A DNA stretch of 58,607 nucleotides from SFTJ01 sp045613305. GTDB lineage: Bacteria > Bacteroidota > Bacteroidia > Bacteroidales > Muribaculaceae. How positions within the stretch are numbered: position 1 is the stretch's first letter; the number at the start of each line of letters is the position of its first letter. The DNA lies in assembly GCA_045613305.1 (NCBI GenBank), contig JAZLAU010000042.1:1-58607 (forward strand). Reading direction: 5' to 3'. Of this stretch, positions 53,044 to 58,607 are shown one piece after another. A program made the translations under genes and the position numbers. Under the pieces are notes generated by a model. The model was not told where the DNA came from. It worked only from the letters and a program-made list of their open reading frames with translations, and made no database searches.

Positions 53044-53553
53044 ATGCTAAAAAGAGTATTTTTATTCATATCAATTATATTGGTTTCAACAGCCTGCACC
53101 ATAAGTTATAAATTTAATGGTTCGGCCATCGATTACAATAAATATAAAACAGTGTCGATAGGTGAGTTTCCTATTAGAGCTGCTTTGGTGTATCCGCCTT
53201 TGCAACAATTGTTTGAAACCACTATGAACGACATGATTACTCGACAAACTCGCTTGAGAATGCTCGATACGCCCAATTCCGACATACGACTTGAAGGTGA
53301 AATAACTGGCTACAGCCTTTCGCCTCAGGCTGTTAACGATAATGCTTTTGCTTCAAAAACACGCCTAACCATCACTGTGAGAGTAAAGTATATCGACAAC
53401 ATTGACCCCGAAAAAGAAATGGACCAAACATTCTCTTCATATCGCGACTTCGACAGTACTGAAATGCTCACCGACGTGCAAGACCAACTTTGTGATGAAA
53501 TCACCAAAGAACTTGCCGACCTAATATTTAACCAAACATTTGGCAACTGGTAG
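53044..53553 (+). CDS. lptE: LptE-family LPS assembly lipoprotein
   Basis: 169-residue outer-membrane lipoprotein (MLKRVFLFISIILVSTAC, lipid Cys at about 18) of the Bacteroidetes LptE type that plugs the LptD barrel for lipopolysaccharide insertion. Supporting features: NKYKTVSIGEFPIRAALVYPPL near the start of the mature chain, a central beta strand pair around IRLEGEITGYSL, and a long C-terminal helix (TDVQDQLCDEITKELADLIF). The position between the sigma-54 activator and the TPR-secG pair is the usual context in this phylum. Confidence 0.85.
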   Translation: MLKRVFLFISIILVSTACTISYKFNGSAIDYNKYKTVSIGEFPIRAALVYPPLQQLFETTMNDMITRQTRLRMLDTPNSDIRLEGEITGYSLSPQAVNDNAFASKTRLTITVRVKYIDNIDPEKEMDQTFSSYRDFDSTEMLTDVQDQLCDEITKELADLIFNQTFGNW

Positions 53554-53598
53554 GAGTCACACTTTGTGAATATTTATGCATAATATAAAAACATTGCG

Positions 53599-54366
53599 AT
53601 GAACATTAAAGACGACATAAAATACTATTTGGAAAATAGCGAAGTCACTATCACCCGCGAATGGTGCGACGAGGCATTAAAGCAATATCCCTATTTCACC
53701 ATGCCCGCCATACTCTATTTGCAGCGCAATCCAAATATTGGCACCGATGAGCGAAAATCGCTTTTGGCGCGAATTGCCATTTCGTCGTCCGACCGCAAGA
53801 GTCTTTATAATCTGTTTGGCGAAAATGCCGACGCCTTTGCTTCGTTCTATCCTGAAGAAGAGCATGCTCCTAAACCAAGCACTAACAACACCATTGACCT
53901 CTTCTTAAACACTTTTGGCTCAACAAGCGAAAAAGAATTAGAAGTAATCAATAATTTGATTTTTAACCCTGTTCCCGATTATGCCGACATTTTAGCAGCC
54001 GAAGAACAGCAAAGCATGCCTTCACCAAACGAAGCCGATAACGAAAACGACAACCTCATAAACCAGTTTATCACCAAGTCTAAACAACAGGAAGGACACT
54101 TCCCATCTACTATCATTAAAGCCGAAACCAACGAAGAAGTTGAAGAAACCAAATCAGACAACATCGACAAGGCTGAAGTGACCGATGATTCGATGTTTAG
54201 CGAAAGTTTGGCTAAAATATACATAAAACAACACAAATATTCTAAGGCTTTGGAAATTATAACCAATATAAGTTTGAAATTTCCAGAAAAAAGTATTTAC
54301 TTTGCAGACCAAATACGTTTTCTTAGAAAACTTATGCTTAACGAACAAATTAAAAACAACAAATAA
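53599..54366 (+). CDS. TPR-like protein between lptE and secG
   Basis: 255-residue cytoplasmic protein without a signal peptide. The N-terminal 90 residues are helical (WCDEALKQYPYFTMPAILYLQ), the middle is acidic and low-complexity, and the C terminus holds a single tetratricopeptide-like helix pair (SESLAKIYIKQHKYSKALEIITNISLKFP region, about 205-235). Gene order lptE, this gene, secG is conserved among Bacteroidetes from general knowledge, but I know no proven role. It ends 1 bp before the secG start. Confidence 0.8.
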   Translation: MNIKDDIKYYLENSEVTITREWCDEALKQYPYFTMPAILYLQRNPNIGTDERKSLLARIAISSSDRKSLYNLFGENADAFASFYPEEEHAPKPSTNNTIDLFLNTFGSTSEKELEVINNLIFNPVPDYADILAAEEQQSMPSPNEADNENDNLINQFITKSKQQEGHFPSTIIKAETNEEVEETKSDNIDKAEVTDDSMFSESLAKIYIKQHKYSKALEIITNISLKFPEKSIYFADQIRFLRKLMLNEQIKNNK

Positions 54367-54367
54367 T

Positions 54368-54721
54368 ATGTACGCATTTATTATCGCATTGATTATCATT
54401 GCATCAATTCTATTGATTGGTGTTGTGCTTATTCAAAAATCAAAGGGTGGTGGTCTTGCTTCAGGTTTTGCAAGCGGTAACCAAATGATGGGTGTTCGCA
54501 AAACTACAGACTTTATCGAAAAAGCCACTTGGACACTTATTATCTTTATTATTGCGCTAAGCATCTTGTCAACATTCATCCCTAAGGGTTCTTCAGAAGA
54601 AGCACAAATACAACAAGTGCAACAAGTGCAAGAAACTCAGGCTACTCCATTCAACACAGCTGGTGAAACTCAAGAACAACCTGCTGCTGAACAGGAACAA
54701 CCTGCTGCTGAACAAAAATAA
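54368..54721 (+). CDS. secG: preprotein translocase subunit SecG
   Basis: 117-residue accessory subunit of the SecYEG channel. Two membrane helices (AFIIALIIIASILLIGVVLIQ and TWTLIIFIIALSILSTFI) flank the conserved cytoplasmic loop KSKGGGLASGFASGNQMMG, the hallmark of SecG. A Gln/Glu/Pro/Ala-rich tail with the repeat EQPAAEQ follows, as often in this phylum. The ATG at 54368 lies directly before the first helix. End of the operon: a terminator follows. Confidence 0.94.
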   Translation: MYAFIIALIIIASILLIGVVLIQKSKGGGLASGFASGNQMMGVRKTTDFIEKATWTLIIFIIALSILSTFIPKGSSEEAQIQQVQQVQETQATPFNTAGETQEQPAAEQEQPAAEQK

Positions 54722-54753
54722 TAAATCAGCATCACTACTTAGTAAAATATAAG

Positions 54754-54788
54754 TTAACGGTGACAAATATGTTGCCGTTAATTTTTTG
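54754..54788 (+). terminator. terminator after secG
   Basis: TTAACGG (54754-54760) and CCGTTAA (54775-54781) form the stem, followed by TTTTTT. Confidence 0.8.
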
Positions 54789-54835
54789 TATTCCTAACAG
54801 AAGTAAAAATATTGTTGCTAATACAACCAAAAAAT

Positions 54836-54866
54836 TCTGCTTACACATAAATAATTAGTAAATTTG
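54836..54866 (+). promoter_or_regulatory. promoter of the LOG gene
   Basis: TCTG (54836-54839, near TTTG), 19 bp, TAAATTTG (54859-54866), 25 bp before the ATG at 54891. Confidence 0.6.
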
Positions 54867-54890
54867 CAAATCAGTAACAAAGCAAACTTT

Positions 54891-55478
54891 ATGGAAAGCA
54901 ACAATCGCTACATATGCACATACGGAGCCTCGAGCGACAATATACCAAAAAAATATATTGACGCAGCCTACGAATTGGGCAAAAAACTTGGCGAAATGGG
55001 TTGGAACGGCATAAATGGCGCTGGTGCTGCCGGTGTGATGAAAGCCACCACCGACGGTTTTTTGGATGCTAACCAAAAGTCGATGGGCATAATTCCACAA
55101 TTTATGGTCGACAACAATTGGCAATATGACCGACTCAGCGAATTGGTGATTACGCCCGACATGCACACCCGCAAAGAGATGATGGCCGAGCGTTGCCAGT
55201 GCGCCATTGCTCTGCCTGGTGGTTGCGGCACACTTGAAGAACTGCTCGAAATTATCACTTGGCGACAACTAAAATTATTTAACAAACCACTCATTATTCT
55301 TAACATTGACGGATTTTTCAATAATCTTCTCAATATGCTTAACCAATGCATTGAAGAAGGTTTTATGAAAAAATCGCACGGCAATTTGTGGTTTGTGGCC
55401 AACACAGTGGACGAAGCAGTGCAATATGTGGCTAACTACGACGAAACAGCAACGCTGCAAATAGAAAATAAATATTGA
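54891..55478 (+). CDS. LOG family protein (TIGR00730)
   Basis: 195-residue Rossmann-fold protein of the LOG/lysine decarboxylase-like family; characterised members cleave nucleoside 5'-monophosphates (cytokinin activation in plants and fungi). Motifs: GAGAAGVMKATTDG with the early Gly-rich loop, DMHTRKEMMAERC, and LPGGCGTLEELLEIITW, which corresponds to PGGxGTxxE. The ATG at 54891 (MESNNRYICTYGAS) starts the first strand. It is followed 9 bp later by a DUF4271 gene, probably in one operon with hemD. Confidence 0.92.
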   Translation: MESNNRYICTYGASSDNIPKKYIDAAYELGKKLGEMGWNGINGAGAAGVMKATTDGFLDANQKSMGIIPQFMVDNNWQYDRLSELVITPDMHTRKEMMAERCQCAIALPGGCGTLEELLEIITWRQLKLFNKPLIILNIDGFFNNLLNMLNQCIEEGFMKKSHGNLWFVANTVDEAVQYVANYDETATLQIENKY

Positions 55479-55487
55479 ATTTTTTTA

Positions 55488-56324
55488 GTGAGTAAAGTAA
55501 CAGAAAATATTACCGATAGTGTAGCTCAGCATCAATATTATAAGCCTAATTACATTAATGGGTTTAATAACGATGCATGCACCGACACCGTCATCAACAC
55601 GATGGCTGGCAGCACTATTCTTACTGTGCCCGAAGGACAAAAGAGCGAAAACATCATTCCAAGTCCACTTCACGACACAGGCACCATGATATTGTTTCTG
55701 TTGTCGATTTTCTTCTTCACCATAAGTTACAGAAAAGGCTTTAAGTATATTACAAACTTCAAGAAAAACCTCTTCTCACTAAAAAAGAGAGAAAACTTGT
55801 TTGAAGACCATAACACCTTCAACGAAACCCAGCTGCTAATAGCACTAATAGTTAATACCTGCATCATGGAGGCTATTATCATTAATTGTGCCATTTCTTT
55901 TTATTTTCCGTCGGTGGTGTTTTCAACCAATATTTTCATCTATATAATAGCATTAGTGCTTGTGATGGGCTTGTTCTACACAGCACAATTCTATACCTAC
56001 TACCTTCTGGGATACGTATTTACTACCAAAACCAACACCAAACTGCTACTCAAAGGCTTTCAGGCTTCGCAAGCACTGCTCGGATTGATGCTAATTCCTT
56101 TAGTTACAATACTTCTTTTCTATCCTCAATCGGGCAATGTGGTGATTACTTTGTTTATTGCATGCTATGTGGTTTGCAGAATAGTATTTATAATCAAAGG
56201 TTTACGCATTTTTTTCAATAATTACTCTTCATTTTTGCTTTTTATTTTGTACCTTTGTACCATCGAATTTATACCATTAAAATTAATGTATTCAGGTATA
56301 ATATATTTGTTTTCAATATTTTAA
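55488..56324 (+). CDS. DUF4271 membrane protein
   Basis: 278-residue protein with a polar N-terminal tail (about 60 residues) and about seven membrane helices, for example MILFLLSIFFFTISY, IIALVLVMGLFYTAQFYTYYLLG, and LLGLMLIPLVTILLF. In Bacteroidetes this family sits directly upstream of uroporphyrinogen-III synthase, as here (12-bp gap). Start codon is a GTG at 55488; no closer ATG. Function unknown. Confidence 0.85.
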   Translation: MSKVTENITDSVAQHQYYKPNYINGFNNDACTDTVINTMAGSTILTVPEGQKSENIIPSPLHDTGTMILFLLSIFFFTISYRKGFKYITNFKKNLFSLKKRENLFEDHNTFNETQLLIALIVNTCIMEAIIINCAISFYFPSVVFSTNIFIYIIALVLVMGLFYTAQFYTYYLLGYVFTTKTNTKLLLKGFQASQALLGLMLIPLVTILLFYPQSGNVVITLFIACYVVCRIVFIIKGLRIFFNNYSSFLLFILYLCTIEFIPLKLMYSGIIYLFSIF

Positions 56325-56336
56325 TATTTTGTAATT

Positions 56337-57086
56337 GTGAGTGTAAAAAAAATCTTAGTTTCACAACCTAAACCCACTTCTGAAAAGTCTCCGTACTTTG
56401 ACATTGCTAACAAATATGGTGTTGAAATTGTTTTTCGACCATTTATTAAAGTAGAAGGTTTAAATTCTAAAGAATTTCGTCAACAGAAAATATCTATCTT
56501 AGATTATTCTGCAGTAATATTCACAGCTCGCACAGCCATTGACCACTATTTTCGCCTTTGCGAAGAATTGCGCATTGAAGTGCCTGAAACAATGAAATAT
56601 TTCTGCATTAGTGAAACAGTAGCCAACTACTTGCAAAAATATACAGTGTATCGCAAAAGAAAGATTTTCTATTCAGAAACCAACAAAATAGAAGAACTTT
56701 TGCCTATACTCGAAAAGCATAAGAAAGAATCTTTCTTGCTACCTATATCAGAAGTTAAAAACTCAAAAGAAGCAATTCTCGAACAAGCCGACATTAATCT
56801 TACTCGCGCTATCATGTATCGCACAGTGAGCAACGACTTCACCCCAGAAGAAGAATTCGACTTCGATGCTTTGGTTTTCTTTACTCCTGCCGGTATTGAA
56901 TCTCTACTAAAGAACTTCCCTGATTTTAAGCAAGGCGACATTAAAATTGGTTGTATGGGTTCGGCCACTAAAAAAGCCATGGAAACCTACGGCCTAAGAC
57001 TCGATTTTGAACCTACTCCCGACTGCCCTTCAATTACTGGTGCAATCGAAAACATGCTTAAAAAGGAAAATAAAAACAAAAAGTAA
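56337..57086 (+). CDS. hemD: uroporphyrinogen-III synthase
   Basis: 249-residue enzyme that cyclises hydroxymethylbilane to uroporphyrinogen III with inversion of ring D, for haem, sirohaem or cobamides. Two alternating alpha/beta domains: VKKILVSQPKPTSEKSPYF with the first domain, and FDALVFFTPAGIESLLKNF with the characteristic FTPAGIES segment, then IGCMGSATKKAMETYGL. Sequence conservation in this family is low but the layout is right. GTG start at 56337. A terminator follows before rnpA. Confidence 0.88.
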   Translation: MSVKKILVSQPKPTSEKSPYFDIANKYGVEIVFRPFIKVEGLNSKEFRQQKISILDYSAVIFTARTAIDHYFRLCEELRIEVPETMKYFCISETVANYLQKYTVYRKRKIFYSETNKIEELLPILEKHKKESFLLPISEVKNSKEAILEQADINLTRAIMYRTVSNDFTPEEEFDFDALVFFTPAGIESLLKNFPDFKQGDIKIGCMGSATKKAMETYGLRLDFEPTPDCPSITGAIENMLKKENKNKK

Positions 57087-57108
57087 ATTCTTTTTATACA
57101 AAAATAAA

Positions 57109-57140
57109 GGGGCATCTATCAAAGATGTCCCCATTTTTTT
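57109..57140 (+). terminator. terminator or attenuator between hemD and rnpA
   Basis: GGGGCATC (57109-57116) pairs with GATGTCCCC (57124-57132) and is followed by ATTTTTTT. It lies 18 bp before the rnpA start, with no clear promoter between, so it may be a partial terminator. Confidence 0.8.
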
Positions 57141-57157
57141 ATAATTTTACTTTCATT

Positions 57158-57577
57158 ATGAAAGGATTGAGACTTTATAAATATGAAAAACTTTGCAGTA
57201 AAAAGATTATAGAAGATCTGTTTGCTGCAAAAAACAATTCTATAAAGTCATATCCCATTCGAATCATATATTCAGTAGCACCAGCGGCCGAAAGCCCTTC
57301 TCAATTTTTCATTTCAGTTCCTAAACGAAAATTGCGTCATGCCGTTGACCGTGTGCTTATGCGCCGACGCATTAGAGAAGCATACCGCTTGAACAGAAAT
57401 ATTATTATACCTTCTCTTAAAAAAGAAAACAAATCGGCTTACATTGCCATTATTTATATGGCCGACTCTATTGTGGACTATAAAATTATAGAAGAAAAAA
57501 TAAAGAATGTATTAACCGATTTGGCAACTGTGATTGAAAACAAACAATCATTAAATCCTACACAATCAATAAAATAA
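57158..57577 (+). CDS. rnpA: ribonuclease P protein component
   Basis: 139-residue basic protein that helps the RNA subunit of RNase P cut tRNA 5' leaders. The start KGLRLYKYEKLCSKKIIEDLF and the RNA-binding motif FISVPKRKLRHAVDRVLMRRRIREAYR are diagnostic. The ATG at 57158 is chosen because an earlier in-frame ATG (57125) lies inside the terminator hairpin. Followed by yidD after 29 bp. The usual upstream rpmH is absent, as is common in Bacteroidetes. Confidence 0.95.
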   Translation: MKGLRLYKYEKLCSKKIIEDLFAAKNNSIKSYPIRIIYSVAPAAESPSQFFISVPKRKLRHAVDRVLMRRRIREAYRLNRNIIIPSLKKENKSAYIAIIYMADSIVDYKIIEEKIKNVLTDLATVIENKQSLNPTQSIK

Positions 57578-57606
57578 TAAGGTTTTTATTTTATCATTAA
57601 AGTGTA

Positions 57607-57828
57607 ATGAAAAAATTTCTTTCCACACTATTAATATTGCCCATCAGGTTTTATCGCAAATGCATATCACCGCTGTTTCCGCCATGCTGCCGCTACACAC
57701 CTTCGTGCAGCCAGTATGCCATCGAAGCAATTATGAAACACGGCCCTTTTAAAGGCTTCTGGCTGGCTTTAAAAAGAATTTTGAGATGCAACCCTTGGGG
57801 TGGAAGCGGATACGATCCTGTGCCCTGA
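57607..57828 (+). CDS. yidD: membrane protein insertion efficiency factor YidD
   Basis: 73-residue basic protein that assists YidC-mediated membrane insertion. It has the conserved IRFYRKCISPLFPPCCRYTPSC-type segment (written here in two parts: IRFYRKCISPLF and CRYTPSCSQYA) and the ending LRCNPWGGSGYDPVP. Length is normal. Located directly after rnpA, the standard context. Confidence 0.96.
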   Translation: MKKFLSTLLILPIRFYRKCISPLFPPCCRYTPSCSQYAIEAIMKHGPFKGFWLALKRILRCNPWGGSGYDPVP

Positions 57829-57847
57829 TTTTTTAGTCTTCTTCATT

Positions 57848-58474
57848 ATGAATATTATAGATTGCCACACTCACAATTGCTGCTCTCAAAATGCCATTAT
57901 CAATATTGATGATTTTAATATTGAGATTAAAAGCAATTTGTTGTATTCAGCAGGTTTGCATCCATGGCATATCGAAAAATATGATAATAACATTTTTACT
58001 AAAATTAATAGTTTAGCATCACTTTCAAATGTGGTGGCCATAGGCGAATGCGGAATAGACAAACTCATTTCAACACCCATAGTTAATCAAATAAAAGAGT
58101 TTGAAAAACACATTATCCTTTCTGAAACTTTAAAAAAACCTCTAATAATACATTGCGTGAGAGCCTGGCAAGAATTATTAGGCATTTACAAGCATTTTAA
58201 ACCCTCTCAAAGGTGGATTGTGCACGGATTTAGAGGAAAGCCCACAATAGCCAAAAAACTCGCTGATGAAGGCTTATTTTTGTCGTTTGGTGGTAAGTTT
58301 AATAAGGAGTCGCTTTTAGCAGTTCCTTATAATAACATTCTTATTGAAACCGACGACTCTAAAGACATATCTATTTATGATGTGGCTCACTCTGTGGCTA
58401 TGGCATTAGACATCGATGACGACTCTTTATTTCATATAATAGACAACAACATTAAAACTTGCTTTGCTAAATAA
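57848..58474 (+). CDS. TatD family hydrolase
   Basis: 208-residue metal-dependent hydrolase of the TatD DNase group. Metal ligands: IIDCHTHN (HxH) at the start, the Glu in AIGECGIDKL, His in PLIIHCVRAW, His in VHGFRG, and the Asp in LIETDDS. It is shorter than E. coli TatD (260). The ATG at 57848 was chosen because the HxH strand begins immediately after it. It follows yidD by 19 bp and completes the rnpA-yidD-tatD run. Confidence 0.9.
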   Translation: MNIIDCHTHNCCSQNAIINIDDFNIEIKSNLLYSAGLHPWHIEKYDNNIFTKINSLASLSNVVAIGECGIDKLISTPIVNQIKEFEKHIILSETLKKPLIIHCVRAWQELLGIYKHFKPSQRWIVHGFRGKPTIAKKLADEGLFLSFGGKFNKESLLAVPYNNILIETDDSKDISIYDVAHSVAMALDIDDDSLFHIIDNNIKTCFAK

Positions 58475-58508
58475 AGTTTCTTTCTTTTCCTATTTATAAT
58501 AACTATCC

Positions 58509-58534
58509 TTATTCTTTATTCTTTATTCTTTATT
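58509..58534. repeat. 7-bp microsatellite
   Basis: TTATTCT repeated three times plus TTATT in the AT-rich DNA after the TatD gene. Intergenic; no gene frame involved within the window. Confidence 0.6.
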
Positions 58535-58607
58535 TACTCTTCCTTTTGTTTATTATAAAGATAGGCTGCTTAGTTTATAACAGCAATAATAGTAGTTATC
58601 ACAAATG

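Overview
The window looks like ordinary chromosome from an anaerobic, fermentative member of the Bacteroidales (Bacteroidetes). The evidence is mutually consistent: many genes are preceded by the Bacteroidetes promoter pattern (TTTG, 19-21 bp, TAnnTTTG) rather than an E. coli-type one. Three exported C10 peptidases end in type-A sorting tails of the type IX secretion system. There is a GH97 glycosidase, a rubrerythrin, a DUF4369/thioredoxin-like lipoprotein, an LptE-TPR-SecG block and a hemD-rnpA-yidD-tatD block typical of the phylum. I saw no rRNA or tRNA gene. A genus cannot be fixed from sequence reading alone.

Layout. 1-6.1 kb: end of a lipoprotein gene, rubrerythrin, an XRE/S24 repressor, a lipoprotein, and two neighbouring exported-protein genes that each carry a one-base frameshift. 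6.2-12.7 kb (minus strand): a housekeeping operon ybeY-mnmG-apt-uvrC-dtd-mazG-like-deoC, with a consensus parS partition site between mnmG and apt, which suggests an origin-proximal location. 12.7-13.8 kb: a gene-free stretch packed with AAATTT motifs. 13.8-16.6 kb: MATE transporter, exported protein, AlkD-like protein. 16.57-20.76 kb: a two-gene module (lipoprotein plus a 1007-residue multi-domain membrane protein) bracketed by a 117-bp direct repeat that includes the 3' end of the AlkD-like gene.

21.0-27.6 kb: a complete type V-A CRISPR-Cas locus: cas12a, cas4, cas1, cas2, leader with promoter, and an array of ten intact 36-bp repeats plus a decayed distal end and a shared bidirectional terminator. 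Cas12a processes its own crRNAs and cleaves DNA; Cas4-Cas1-Cas2 add spacers. 27.7-39.4 kb: a secreted 22-residue-repeat protein, a predicted small RNA, a DPP-IV-like peptidase, a glycosyltransferase, a membrane acyltransferase, and a GH3-like/alkaline phosphatase/GH97 operon.

39.4-49.4 kb: three paralogous C10 cysteine peptidases with repeat-rich intergenic DNA, an outer-membrane phospholipase A, a lipoprotein, and a second predicted small RNA. That RNA carries a 19-nt sequence perfectly complementary to the leader of the third peptidase mRNA. 49.9-58.6 kb: a C_GCAxxG_C_C protein, then an operon of acyltransferase, sigma-54 activator, LptE, TPR-like protein and SecG, then LOG protein, DUF4271, HemD, RnpA, YidD and TatD.

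The most system-like new observations are the two predicted small RNAs (one with an intergenic antisense match to a peptidase leader), the direct-repeat-flanked module with an unfamiliar protein architecture, and the AAATTT-rich block near parS. The CRISPR locus itself belongs to a known type.
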